From assembly GCF_000968195.1 (NCBI RefSeq), contig NZ_FO704550.1, positions 1,116,001 through 1,180,000 of the forward strand: a DNA stretch of 64,000 bases. Direction: 5' to 3'. The notes beneath the pieces were generated by a model. That model was given only the letters and a program-made list of their open reading frames with translations, had not been told where the DNA came from and did no database searches. Position numbers and translations under genes: made by a program. This DNA is from Xenorhabdus doucetiae (GTDB lineage: Bacteria > Pseudomonadota > Gammaproteobacteria > Enterobacterales > Enterobacteriaceae). Below are positions 1 through 7,782 of this stretch, piece by piece (the first letter of the stretch is position 1; each line of letters begins with the position of its first letter).

Positions 1-269
1 GGCAGGTGATTGCCGCCTGTTTACTGAAACGCCATTTTGGTCTCAGCCTGAATGATACCGCCTTGTGTGAAACCGACACTGCGGAGTCTCTGCGGATAAA
101 CGGTATCCGTCCTTTTGAGGCGATTAACGGGCTGGTCGACAAATATGATTTAACCCGTCTGGACGGCAATACGGTGTCGTCCCGTACTCCTTATCTGCGC
201 ATTCAGGATGAATGGCACGTGTTTTTTTATCACGGCAGTCTTGAGGATCTGTTGCGGGATATCGGTTAA
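1..269 (+). CDS. CbtA/YkfI-type toxin-like protein, 5' end cut by window
   Basis: The reading frame is open from the first bases, so the gene starts outside the window. The visible part is about 88 residues. Its first half (LLKRHFGLSLNDT, then EAINGLVDKYDLTRLD) lines up with the core of the E. coli CbtA/YkfI/YpjF toxins (LLDQHYGLTLNDT, DAVNFLVEKYALVRTD), which block the cytoskeletal proteins FtsZ and MreB. The second half does not resemble CbtA and ends FFYHGSLEDLLRDIG, so this may be a diverged relative with another job. The CbeA-type antitoxin would lie upstream, out of view. Such genes are typical cargo of ICEs and genomic islands, which fits the next genes. Family assignment is moderately sure; toxin activity is inference. 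Confidence 0.55.
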   Translation, partial: QVIAACLLKRHFGLSLNDTALCETDTAESLRINGIRPFEAINGLVDKYDLTRLDGNTVSSRTPYLRIQDEWHVFFYHGSLEDLLRDIG

Positions 270-288
270 CACTCGCTTTTTTCACTAC

Positions 289-324
289 CCATCGGGGGAA
301 CCGTGCCCCTGATGGCGCGGTTCC
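289..324 (+). promoter_or_regulatory. Pseudoknot leader upstream of the DUF1281 gene
   Basis: Two interleaved stems can form in the transcript. Stem 1 pairs CCATCGGG (289-296) with CCTGATGG (308-315). Stem 2 pairs GGAACCGTG (297-305) with CGCGGTTCC (316-324). Each stem has one G-U pair. The 5' arms abut and the order is 5'-S1, S2, S1', S2', which is an H-type pseudoknot. The same layout with different bases recurs at 1333-1374. It may belong to the STAXI class of pseudoknots described near mobile-element DNA-metabolism genes; I cannot confirm that here. Confidence 0.55.
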
Positions 325-365
325 CCTGTTTTATCTGAACAGTTTTAAACATGAGGAACATTAAC

Positions 366-1289
366 ATGGCAGAATGGTGTACAAACCAACTGGAAATCAC
401 CGGCAAATCCGTGTGCATTGATGTGATGCAGCAGTGGGTCTGTGGTGAGGAGCTCCCCGGTTACCGCCAGGCAGTGTTGCAAAGCCGGCGTCTGTTTCTG
501 GCAGGGTGTGCGGGGATATTTAAGCCGACAAAACCGCAAACCTACACGCCTTACCCGGAGTTAATCCGCGGAACGGCGGCACCGACGGCCCATAATCTGG
601 CCTTTGAACAGTGGCTGAAGTTGTTGCAGGACAACGTGCCGCTCAGCAGTAACAATATCAAACTGATCGACAGCCTGTACCGCCAGTCTGCTATCAGCCT
701 GATGCGCTGGGACAGTGTGCCTGAGCCGGCGCGTGTTATCATTGCCCGCATCCTGACCCGGCAGTATGCCGACTGGTTCGGGATGGCCGGCTGGTCAGAG
801 GCGATCAATATCGGTGAATGCTGGGACAGGCTGAACGATTCTCCGGAATCGACCCAGCCCTGCGATATGCTGATGATCATGCCGACCCGGCTGGCCACCG
901 AGATTAACGGCAACAGCGGATTGCTGAAAGGGGTTGCCACTCCGGCACAGTTCTATACTCAACAATACGGCTTTGAATGGCCGTTTGGCCATCGTGTTCA
1001 CTGGGCACGCCGGCATGTCAGCAGCCTGACGGTGAGTTTTGACTCGCCCTGGGTGCCGCCTGCCGCCGAACTGATGGGCGCGCTGTCGGCCATTTTTGAC
1101 TGTGAGATCCGCCACTGGTACAGCGAACCGGTCAACGGTCTTAAAGGCTATGACTGTTATGACCAGGGTGAGCATGTGGACAGCGGCAGCGGGTTGTCAG
1201 GACGGGAAAACCGCCCGGCGCTCTATCTGGTCAACAGTGAAAAAGCGAATGCTAACCTGCCGGTGCCGGCTATCGCGGCCGGGCAGTAA
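366..1289 (+). CDS. DUF1281-family island protein
   Basis: A 307-residue protein beginning MAEWCTNQLEITG, the characteristic opening of DUF1281 proteins found on plasmids, ICEs and islands, whose function is unknown. An in-frame ATG at 351 exists, but the start at 366 is chosen because AGGA (354-357) sits 8 bases before it and family members begin MAEWC. No signal peptide or membrane segment is visible, so it should be cytoplasmic. The internal text is rich in Trp and aromatic residues around 210-240 (YGFEWPFGHRVHWARRH). It follows a pseudoknot leader and shares mobile-element cargo neighbours. Family call is fairly sure; no function can be assigned. Confidence 0.7.
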   Translation: MAEWCTNQLEITGKSVCIDVMQQWVCGEELPGYRQAVLQSRRLFLAGCAGIFKPTKPQTYTPYPELIRGTAAPTAHNLAFEQWLKLLQDNVPLSSNNIKLIDSLYRQSAISLMRWDSVPEPARVIIARILTRQYADWFGMAGWSEAINIGECWDRLNDSPESTQPCDMLMIMPTRLATEINGNSGLLKGVATPAQFYTQQYGFEWPFGHRVHWARRHVSSLTVSFDSPWVPPAAELMGALSAIFDCEIRHWYSEPVNGLKGYDCYDQGEHVDSGSGLSGRENRPALYLVNSEKANANLPVPAIAAGQ

Positions 1290-1332
1290 TCCACAGTGAC
1301 TTTATCCATTCAAAATTGATTGTTCACTTCAA

Positions 1333-1376
1333 CCGAAAGGGGAAAACACCTTCCCCTTTCGGGATGTGTTTTCCCC
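1333..1376 (+). promoter_or_regulatory. Pseudoknot leader upstream of the methylase-like gene
   Basis: Stem 1 pairs CCGAAAGG (1333-1340) with CCTTTCGG (1355-1362). Stem 2 pairs GGAAAACAC (1341-1349) with GTGTTTTCC (1366-1374). All 17 pairs are Watson-Crick. The arms could also extend into two mutually exclusive hairpins (1333-1344 with 1351-1362, or 1339-1349 with 1366-1376), which would allow a switch. It lies 27 bases before the start codon at 1403. Stem lengths (8 and 9) equal those of the 289-324 leader although the bases differ, so the structure rather than the sequence appears conserved. Confidence 0.6.
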
Positions 1377-1402
1377 TTATTTTCAGGCAAGGAAAACACA
1401 TC

Positions 1403-2092
1403 ATGTCTTCTCGGACCGATTATCAAAACACCTTTATTACCCTGTTTAAGCGGACGGCCCGCGGTCATTCCCGTTATCAGGTCTTTCGGGACTTTTGTTA
1501 CTGTGCGATGGCGGCCATCCACAACAAGTATTGTTACAGTGACGAGCTTGAACAGTTCTACCTGAAAACCATCAAAAAGTATGACCGGAACGACGTTGAC
1601 CGGATTGTGCAGTTGTTTTCCCAGATGGTATTGGGGTTAGCCCAGGAACCGTGTGATTTTCTGGGCAGGGTGTTTATGTTACTGGAGCTCGGGGATAAGC
1701 ACCTTCAGCAGTTTTTCATTCCCTGGGAGGTGGCCAGAATGATGGCGAAAATGCAGTTTCAGGATGCCTCCGTGCTGTTGCAGGAAAAACCCTTTGTGAC
1801 GTTACACGAACCCGCCTGCGGTTCGGGTTGTATGACACTGGCTGCGGCCGAAGAGCTGCGGGAGCAGGGGCATGACCCGTTATGCTGCCTGTGGGTATCG
1901 GTCATCGATATTGACCCGCTGGCCGCAGTGATGGCCTATATCCAGCTGTCCCTGACGGGGATACCGGCACAGGTGACCATCGGGGATGCGTTAGATGATA
2001 ATGGCCAACGGCGTTCACGTTACACGCCGGCCCATTATCTGGGTAACTGGTCGCAGCGTTTGCAGTCCTGCCAACCGCAAACCGCGGCCTGA
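1403..2092 (+). CDS. N-6 DNA methylase-like protein lacking the catalytic motif
   Basis: A 229-residue protein with an HsdM-like helical N-terminus (LGRVFMLLELGDKHLQQFFIPWEVARMM) followed by the S-adenosylmethionine-binding motif HEPACGSGCMTLAAAE (about residues 134-149) and an acidic strand VIDIDPLAA. The NPPY/NPPF catalytic motif expected after the next strand is absent; the protein ends shortly after DALDD. It is therefore probably not an adenine methyltransferase by itself. It could be a SAM-binding accessory or antirestriction-type protein, as found on many ICEs. The start at 1403 is preceded by AAGGAAA; an upstream frame is open but lies in the leader structure. It is followed by a strong terminator. 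Confidence 0.65.
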   Translation: MSSRTDYQNTFITLFKRTARGHSRYQVFRDFCYCAMAAIHNKYCYSDELEQFYLKTIKKYDRNDVDRIVQLFSQMVLGLAQEPCDFLGRVFMLLELGDKHLQQFFIPWEVARMMAKMQFQDASVLLQEKPFVTLHEPACGSGCMTLAAAEELREQGHDPLCCLWVSVIDIDPLAAVMAYIQLSLTGIPAQVTIGDALDDNGQRRSRYTPAHYLGNWSQRLQSCQPQTAA

Positions 2093-2108
2093 ATTCTTTT
2101 TCACTTTT

Positions 2109-2130
2109 GCGCCTTTCGGGGCGCTTTTTT
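2109..2130 (+). terminator. Rho-independent terminator
   Basis: GCGCC (2109-2113), a 6-base loop, GGCGC (2120-2124), then six T residues. It follows the methylase-like gene by 16 bases. Confidence 0.8.
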
Positions 2131-2304
2131 GCATTTAAAATTGGTTAATCGATTGATGTTATGAAGAAAATTAAGGTGATCCGGTAAGTCAAACACGGGG
2201 TGAATCGGGTCAGATTAATTTTCATTATCGCAGAAAGAGTTTTTCCTTGTTTCAGGCCGGGATTCACCGACACTGGGCCAAATTTGAACCAGAGAGGAAA
2301 AGCG

Positions 2305-3321
2305 ATGTTTAACCGTTTTAAATCCCATTTTACCCGTCAGACAGCGCCACAAGCCAAATCGCCTCCCCCGCCGAAAGACAGCCGGGGCTATTTCCGGCCG
2401 CAGTCGGCCGATGAGTTACTGGCCACGTCCCTGCGCCGGCAGTGTCTCCGGCAGCTGTGGGAAAACAGTGCCTTGCCCGACGGGCTGTATCAGCGTTTTT
2501 ACCTGACACCGGTCAGGCAGTTGCTCAGCCGTGTCCAGCAGGTGCCCGCAACACGGGAAGGCGACTGGTCGGGCAGCGGGGGATTTATCGACCTCACACT
2601 GAAATTTACCACTTATTCGGTGAGACTGGCAAAAGGGCATCTGTTGCCGCCGGGAGCGGCACCGGAAACGCAGGCTACCCAGAGCCTGCTGTGGCAGGCG
2701 GTGGTGTTCTGGTCGGCATTGTTTTACCACCTGCCGTTATTGCAGGAGCTGGAAGGTGAGCTGGACGATGGCCAACGTTGGTTACCGGGAGTATTTGTAC
2801 CTGATCGGAATTACCGTTTCCGGTTCAGGGCATCCGAAAATGTGTCTCGTGTGCCGCAGGATGCCCTGTTAGCGGCAGGCCTGTTACCCGAAGATAGTAT
2901 GATTTGGCTGGTTTCGGTGCCGGAAGCGTGGCATTGCCTGATTCACGCTGTCAGCGGTCAGTCATCGCCAGTGCCATTGACAGATACCCTGCTTCAGGAG
3001 GCTGCCGCACAGGTGTGCTCTCCGTTGATAAAAAAAGGTGACTCTCCGTCTCCCGCACGGGAAATTGCCTCTTCTACTGAATTCATTTCAGGTTCGAAAA
3101 TCCAGTCTGTTTCTCCGCCAAGCGAAGTGAAAAGCCCGGTTCAGGATACTTCGGATGATGCCCGGACATTATTGTCATTATTTCAATTACATGATGAATC
3201 TTCCTCACAACCTGATGGGAAAAATGACCATCCCGATGCAAAACTGATCAAATGGCCTGTACGGGATAAAGAAAGCATTGGCACTGAAGATAACATAGGT
3301 TCATCATTTAAAAGCGAATAA
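2305..3321 (+). CDS. TraI_2-domain (MobH relaxase-type) protein, shortened
   Basis: A 338-residue protein. Residues about 30-175 match the TraI_2 N-terminal domain of MobH-class ICE relaxases: GYFRPQSADELLATSLRRQ, then LPPGAAPETQATQSLLWQA, then YRFRFR. Full-length homologues are about 600 residues or more with a C-terminal domain; here the C-terminus is a low-complexity Ser/Pro/Asp tail. The metal-binding HD residues are gone: the GGLLDH and LHDxGK positions read GGFIDL and FYHLPL. It is probably not an active relaxase. The start at 2305 (AGAGGAAA ahead) is preferred over an open frame from 2200. It lies next to the integrase, as traI does in SPI-7-type elements. It could be an accessory paralogue of a full relaxase elsewhere in the element. 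Confidence 0.65.
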   Translation: MFNRFKSHFTRQTAPQAKSPPPPKDSRGYFRPQSADELLATSLRRQCLRQLWENSALPDGLYQRFYLTPVRQLLSRVQQVPATREGDWSGSGGFIDLTLKFTTYSVRLAKGHLLPPGAAPETQATQSLLWQAVVFWSALFYHLPLLQELEGELDDGQRWLPGVFVPDRNYRFRFRASENVSRVPQDALLAAGLLPEDSMIWLVSVPEAWHCLIHAVSGQSSPVPLTDTLLQEAAAQVCSPLIKKGDSPSPAREIASSTEFISGSKIQSVSPPSEVKSPVQDTSDDARTLLSLFQLHDESSSQPDGKNDHPDAKLIKWPVRDKESIGTEDNIGSSFKSE

Positions 3322-3415
3322 TTCATATTGTTATTCTTATTTGTATTTTTGTTGCCTGAAACGATTTCTGGACAGGAAACGGTATGAAGGTGTGATGATT
3401 TGAGGGAAAAATAAT

Positions 3416-4423
3416 ATGTTACACACAGAAGAAAAAATCAGTTGGGATGCGTTATTGGAAGAGTACTTTTTTTCACATATGCTGAGACCAGCGACAGAGT
3501 GGAGTTATCGCAAAGTTACACGTGTCTTTATCCGATTTATCGGTGAAACGGGGCTGCCTGAAAATGTCACACATCGTGATGTGCTTCAGTGGCGGCGTCA
3601 TCTTCTCATAGAGAAAAAACAGTCCAGTTATACCTGGAACAACAAAGTTGCGCATCTGCGGGCCATCTTTAATTTTGGAATAGAGCGGAAATTGCTGCCG
3701 CATACCCAGAATCCGTTTAATGATGCGGTCGTAAAAAAAGAGAATAAAAAGAAGAAGATACTGAGTGATTCTCAGATGAATCGCATTAACTTGCTGATGG
3801 AACAATATGCCGAAGAGGAAAAGAAACAGGGCGTACCACGGGGAGGACGTTGTGCCCTGTATCCGACATGGTACTGGATGGTGGTGCTGGATACATTGAG
3901 ATTTACGGGAATGCGCCAGAATCAGTTGCTGCACCTGCGGTTACGGGATATTGATCTGGACAGCAATGAAATTGAGTTACGTCTTGAAGGCAGTAAGAAT
4001 CACAGTGAATGGAAGGTTCCGATTATCCCGCCACTCAAACCCCGGTTAGCCCAGTTGGTTGAGCGGGCTAAAGCCTCAGAAGCCGGGGATGACGATCCGG
4101 TCTTTGATCTCAGTCGGCTGAGTGTTCAGTATCAAAGCCGTCTCTCCCGTTATCAATATGATATCAATAGGGAAAAACAGCAGCTCCGCTCTTTTTTCCG
4201 CAGGCTGTCCAGAGAGTGTGATTTTGCGGTATCACCACACCGTTTTCGCCATACCATGGCAACGAAACTGATGAAGGCACCGGATCGTAACCTGCCGATG
4301 GTGAAAAGATTACTGGGGCATCGTAATGTCGCGACAACCATGGAATACATTGATCTCGACATGGAAGTTGTTGGTAAAACGCTGGCGCGGGAACTGGGGC
4401 TGTATACCGATCTTTCCGAGTAG
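3416..4423 (+). CDS. int: Tyrosine recombinase (ICE/island integrase)
   Basis: A 335-residue phage-type integrase that inserts and excises the element. An N-terminal SAM-like core-binding domain spans about residues 8-100 (ISWDALLEEYFFSHML onwards), with a catalytic domain after it. The active-site set looks complete: R167 (FTGMRQNQ), a Lys in GSKNHSEWK, H275 and R278 (PHRFRH), H302 (LLGHRN) and the nucleophile Y311 (TTMEYI). It points to tRNA-Phe 350 bases downstream, the standard position for an integrase using a tRNA 3' end as attachment site. The RBS is GAGGG at 3402-3406. Activity is inferred from intact residues. Confidence 0.92.
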   Translation: MLHTEEKISWDALLEEYFFSHMLRPATEWSYRKVTRVFIRFIGETGLPENVTHRDVLQWRRHLLIEKKQSSYTWNNKVAHLRAIFNFGIERKLLPHTQNPFNDAVVKKENKKKKILSDSQMNRINLLMEQYAEEEKKQGVPRGGRCALYPTWYWMVVLDTLRFTGMRQNQLLHLRLRDIDLDSNEIELRLEGSKNHSEWKVPIIPPLKPRLAQLVERAKASEAGDDDPVFDLSRLSVQYQSRLSRYQYDINREKQQLRSFFRRLSRECDFAVSPHRFRHTMATKLMKAPDRNLPMVKRLLGHRNVATTMEYIDLDMEVVGKTLARELGLYTDLSE

Positions 4424-4773
4424 GCAGTTGAAGTAAAGTAAAAAAATCAGGGCGGATCTCAGTTTGGAAAGGAGGAAGTGTGAACTGCCCTGTATCAAAA
4501 TTGATGGGATGGAAAAAAGTGTTAATATCTGATCCCGCATCCAGTGAAGTTTTCACCTTACTTGACATCAGAATCAATTACTGAAATCATTACCTTCAAC
4601 GATAAAAGGACAACTGCAAAAACAGTTATCCTGAAATCTTGTTTTAAATGTCTTTATTAACCATAATAGTGCGCAAATTCGACTAATTAGGCTTAACATT
4701 TTATTAACTATTGTTTATTTTTTACGCATTTGTCAGGAAATTTAACAATCTTTGACAAGCCCGCTTTGAAACT
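4424..4773. other. Integrase-tRNA junction, no gene seen
   Basis: This AT-rich spacer (several TTTATTA-type runs at 4640-4730) holds no convincing reading frame. It is the end of the element between the integrase and the tRNA 3' end, so integrase arm-binding sites are expected here. I see no second copy of the tRNA 3' end; that copy should be at the far end of the element, left of the window. Confidence 0.5.
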
Positions 4774-4820
4774 TGGTGCCCGGAGGCGGAATCGAACCAC
4801 CGACACGGGGATTTTCAATC
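4774..4820 (-). other. Probable attachment site (att) in tRNA-Phe 3' half
   Basis: The tRNA 3' half lies next to an intact tyrosine integrase whose gene points at it. In SPI-7-type elements the tRNA 3' end is the crossover. The exact core cannot be set because the other att copy is outside the window. Confidence 0.45.
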
Positions 4821-4849
4821 CCCTGCTCTACCGACTGAGCTATCCGGGC
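4774..4849 (-). tRNA. tRNA-Phe (GAA)
   Basis: Read on the minus strand this is a 76-base cloverleaf beginning GCCCGGATAGCTCAG, with anticodon GAA in the arm GGGGATTGAAAATCCCC, a T-loop GGTTCGATTCC and encoded CCA (4774-4776). It matches the enterobacterial tRNA-Phe except in the T stem and variable region. Its 3' half faces the integrase. tRNA-Phe is the integration site of SPI-7 and PAPI-like ICEs. Confidence 0.97.
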
Positions 4850-4954
4850 TAACGGGGCGCATTAAACCGTATTCAACCCAATCCGTCAAACACTTTCTGC
4901 ATAAATTTATTTATATGCTCTTAAATCACACAATAAGCTATAAATCTAAACAAA

Positions 4955-4978
4955 ATGGAGAGGCAATCACCTCTCCAT
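4955..4978 (-). terminator. Terminator of mltC
   Basis: ATGGAGAGG (4955-4963) and CCTCTCCAT (4970-4978) form a 9-bp stem with a 6-base loop. On the minus strand it is followed by TTTTGTTT. It lies 37 bases past the mltC stop. Confidence 0.8.
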
Positions 4979-5014
4979 CGGTTATTTCCTCACTATCAAC
5001 GGATTTGTTATCAA

Positions 5015-6088
5015 CTACCTGCGATAGCTTTTCTGTGCATTGTTCACCTTTATTAAATAGCGACGTGATTCAGCAGAAGGATGTTTATTGGTCAACGTTT
5101 CATAAACATCACCGGGTGCCATTGCGTTGATGATTTGAACCGCTTTCTTTCTGTCACCGGAGAATACGCGCAATACACTGCCAGCACCGCCATTGTAAGC
5201 CGTGATAATGGCATACCGACGTGAGGTCGCATTTTTGATTTCGCCTAAATAGGTATTTTGTAATATCGATAGATAGGCTGTACCGGCATCCACGTTGTTC
5301 TCAGGATCAAAGAGATAGCTGCGACTCGGCTGGCCTGACTTTCCTTGCATTTTGAAAACATCTCGCCCGGCGGTGTGCTGCATGACCTGCATAAGCCCCA
5401 AGGCATCAGAGCGACTGACAGCATAAGGATTAAAACTGGATTCAGTCTGCATGATGGCAAGGATCAGGGATTCATCAACGCCATATTTGATCGCGGCTTT
5501 GCGCACGATAGGAAGGTATTTATGGGCGCGTTTATCCAAATGGTTAGGTACCAACTGCATGGTGACTGACCAAATAACGTGTAACCCCGATTGGCGTTTT
5601 TGCAATTTATTCTGGATCAGATAATTGGCAAAATGACGTGCGCGCCACTCCCAGCGAATGGGTTCACCACTATTATCTAAAACCTGCCCATAGAGAAAGG
5701 GTTCTTTGCTGATCTGGATATCGTTGGCGTCAGAATAAAGATCGAGAGTGCCAGGATCATCTCCCATCAGTAAAGTTGTCACGATCGCTTTGCGTAAATG
5801 TTCCGTGGGTTCAATCGGAGAAAGGGTTTCAATCGTGATATTTCCCGTCTCAAAATTGATATGGCTGCGAGTTTTATATTGATCCGTGTATTTAACGTAA
5901 TCTTTTGGGCCTGCGATTAAAACTTCCTGCAACCCCCAGATATTTTCAATGTTGTGGGCAAATTGCCCCATCAAAATATCGAAACCATTGGTGTCTTTTA
6001 TATATTCTTCGTTGTATTCAACGTCTTTTTTGCTAGAACAAGAAATTAAAAGTGGAGCGAGGAGGATCAGAGCCAGCAGTCTTTTCAT
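5015..6088 (-). CDS. mltC: Membrane-bound lytic murein transglycosylase C
   Basis: A 357-residue outer-membrane lipoprotein (E. coli MltC 359) that cleaves peptidoglycan glycan strands to 1,6-anhydro-muropeptides. The start at 6088 gives the signal peptide MKRLLALILLAPLLISC with lipobox LISC; the upstream open frame would hide it. The DUF3393 N-domain precedes the SLT domain, where MQTESSFNPYAVS holds the catalytic Glu, followed by GLMQVM and ITAYNGGAGSV. Gene order mltC-yggX-mutY on the minus strand matches E. coli, and a terminator closes the unit. Confidence 0.95.
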   Translation of the reverse strand: MKRLLALILLAPLLISCSSKKDVEYNEEYIKDTNGFDILMGQFAHNIENIWGLQEVLIAGPKDYVKYTDQYKTRSHINFETGNITIETLSPIEPTEHLRKAIVTTLLMGDDPGTLDLYSDANDIQISKEPFLYGQVLDNSGEPIRWEWRARHFANYLIQNKLQKRQSGLHVIWSVTMQLVPNHLDKRAHKYLPIVRKAAIKYGVDESLILAIMQTESSFNPYAVSRSDALGLMQVMQHTAGRDVFKMQGKSGQPSRSYLFDPENNVDAGTAYLSILQNTYLGEIKNATSRRYAIITAYNGGAGSVLRVFSGDRKKAVQIINAMAPGDVYETLTNKHPSAESRRYLIKVNNAQKSYRR

Positions 6089-6198
6089 TTTACAATGCCG
6101 TTGGATATTAATGCTGTTAGATATTGGGGTTTCATCAATGTTTAGAATGTGTAGAGCCATACAAAATGGCTCTTATTATGCCAATCGAGTCGTAAATA

Positions 6199-6471
6199 TT
6201 ATTGTTCCGGTGGTGTATAACCGTCGATTTGAATGTCATGCCCTTCAAACAGGAATTTTACCATTTCTTGCTCAAGCAGCTTGCGATCATCTGGATTCAT
6301 GGTATTGAGTTTTTTTTCATTAATCAGCATGGTTTGTTTACTCATCCATTGTTGCCATGCTTCTTTTGAAATCTCATTGAAAATCCGCTTGCCCAATTCT
6401 CCCGGATAGAGTTGAAAATCCTGGCCTTCGGCTTCTCGTTGTAAAAAAGTACAAAAAATAGTTCTGCTCAT
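6199..6471 (-). CDS. yggX: Fe(II)-trafficking / oxidative-damage protection protein
   Basis: A 90-residue cytoplasmic protein (E. coli YggX 91) proposed to keep labile iron away from oxidative chemistry and to protect Fe-S clusters. The opening MSRTIFCTFLQREAEGQDF includes the conserved Cys7, and LYPGELGKRIF and WMSKQTMLINEKKLN are family blocks. It lies 26 bases after mutY, and in E. coli the two are linked and under SoxRS influence; MutY itself has an Fe-S cluster. A candidate Shine-Dalgarno, GAGGA, precedes the start. Confidence 0.95.
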   Translation of the reverse strand: MSRTIFCTFLQREAEGQDFQLYPGELGKRIFNEISKEAWQQWMSKQTMLINEKKLNTMNPDDRKLLEQEMVKFLFEGHDIQIDGYTPPEQ

Positions 6472-6497
6472 AATTCATCCTCAAAATAGTCGGCAAA

Positions 6498-7538
6498 TTA
6501 AGCCAATTGTTGCAAAAGGTATTCAACGGGAGCTGCCAATCCAATGGTTGCTGGCTGGCGTAAGTTATACCAAAGTCCTTTATTTTCATCCATGCAGGAA
6601 TCAAAAGATAAGATATCGATTCTAATAGGAACGATATCTAAATGAAAATGACTGAATGTGTGGCGAAATGCGGTTAATTGTTCAAGTTTACTGTGGGTAA
6701 TGCCTGAACTTTTCAGCCATTGTTCCAGTGATGCCTGATCAGCAAATTGCGGGAAAGCAAATAAACCGCCCCAAATCCCAGAAAGCGGGCGCTGTTCCAG
6801 CCAAACCTTATCACCATGTTGCATTAATAAAAAGTAAGCGGTTTTTTCCGGGATGCTCTGTTTCGGTTTTTTACCCGGATAATTTGCCCAACTGTGGTTG
6901 GCATAAGCGATACAACCTGCATTAAGTGGGCAAATCTCACATTTGGGTTTGCTGCGGGTGCAGACCATGGCACCCAAGTCCATCATCGCCTGATTAAAAT
7001 ATTCGACACCTTGTTTGGGCGTTACGCGTGTGCTGATGTCCCATAACTGGTTTTCCACCTCTTTTTTCCCCGGCCAGCCATCAACAGCGTAGCAGCGAGC
7101 CAAAACACGTTTCACGTTACCGTCAAGAATAGGGAAATGCTTGCCCTGAGAGAGTGAAAGAATGGCGCCGGCGGTTGAACGTCCCACACCGGGCAGGGCA
7201 ACAACATCATCAAATGTGGTCGGAAATTTGCCGTTGTGTGACGTCACAACCTGTTGGGCGGCTTTATGCAAATTGCGGGCGCGGGCGTAATATCCCAATC
7301 CCGTCCATAAATGGAGAACTTCATCCAGTGGTGCCGTCGCCAAAGAGGTCACGTCGGGAAAACGGGAAATAAATTTTTGGAAATAGGGAATGACCGTTGC
7401 AACTTGGGTTTGTTGCAGCATCACCTCTGAAAGCCAGACGTGATAGGATGTTTTTTCCAACTGCCACGGCAGGGTTTTGCGGCCATAGCGGTGATACCAC
7501 TCAAGTACCGCGTGTGAAAATTGCTCAGCTTCCATCAT
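6498..7538 (-). CDS. mutY: A/G-specific adenine DNA glycosylase
   Basis: A 346-residue (E. coli 350) repair enzyme that removes adenine mispaired with 8-oxoguanine. Seen in order: the catalytic Glu near residue 38 in SEVMLQQTQV, the helix-hairpin-helix ALPGVGRSTAGAILS, the catalytic Asp in FNQAMMDLGAMVC, the 4Fe-4S ligands CxxxxxxCxxCxxxxxC (CTRSKPKCEICPLNAGC), and a C-terminal NUDIX-like domain that reads the oxidised base. Two ATGs are adjacent (7538 and 7535), and either may be used. It is divergent from trmB, as in E. coli. Confidence 0.97.
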   Translation of the reverse strand: MMEAEQFSHAVLEWYHRYGRKTLPWQLEKTSYHVWLSEVMLQQTQVATVIPYFQKFISRFPDVTSLATAPLDEVLHLWTGLGYYARARNLHKAAQQVVTSHNGKFPTTFDDVVALPGVGRSTAGAILSLSQGKHFPILDGNVKRVLARCYAVDGWPGKKEVENQLWDISTRVTPKQGVEYFNQAMMDLGAMVCTRSKPKCEICPLNAGCIAYANHSWANYPGKKPKQSIPEKTAYFLLMQHGDKVWLEQRPLSGIWGGLFAFPQFADQASLEQWLKSSGITHSKLEQLTAFRHTFSHFHLDIVPIRIDILSFDSCMDENKGLWYNLRQPATIGLAAPVEYLLQQLA

Positions 7539-7782
7539 TAGAATAATTGTCTTTATATCGGGTCATTGTTACGTGGACGGGATTGCAGCATAGTGTAACC
7601 TCAGTGTAAACCCGAACTTTATTTCGAAGCGTTACGCAAACATAACATTAAAGTTGTGCTTATGGGCACTGAACTTGATAAACTCAGCCATCTTTGCATA
7701 ATTGCGCTCTCTTTGGGCAATCCTGTGGTATATAAAGTCCCGGTCGCCTGAGCAAATGTCTTTAAAACTGACAGAAAGTACC

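Noticed and set aside
2199..2270. Possible oriT near the TraI_2 gene (GGTGAATC/GATTCACC inverted repeat)
   Set aside because: An 8-base inverted repeat with a loop of over 50 bases is too weak to support an origin of transfer.
3473..3934. 153-codon minus-strand frame inside the integrase gene
   Set aside because: Antisense to a clearly conserved recombinase domain; composition is that of a shadow frame.
4164..4577. 137-codon minus-strand reading frame over the integrase end and att region
   Set aside because: It overlaps the coding end of the integrase antisense and has no RBS, signal or family features.
4424..4773. Second att copy beside the integrase
   Set aside because: No copy of the tRNA-Phe 3' sequence is seen in this spacer.
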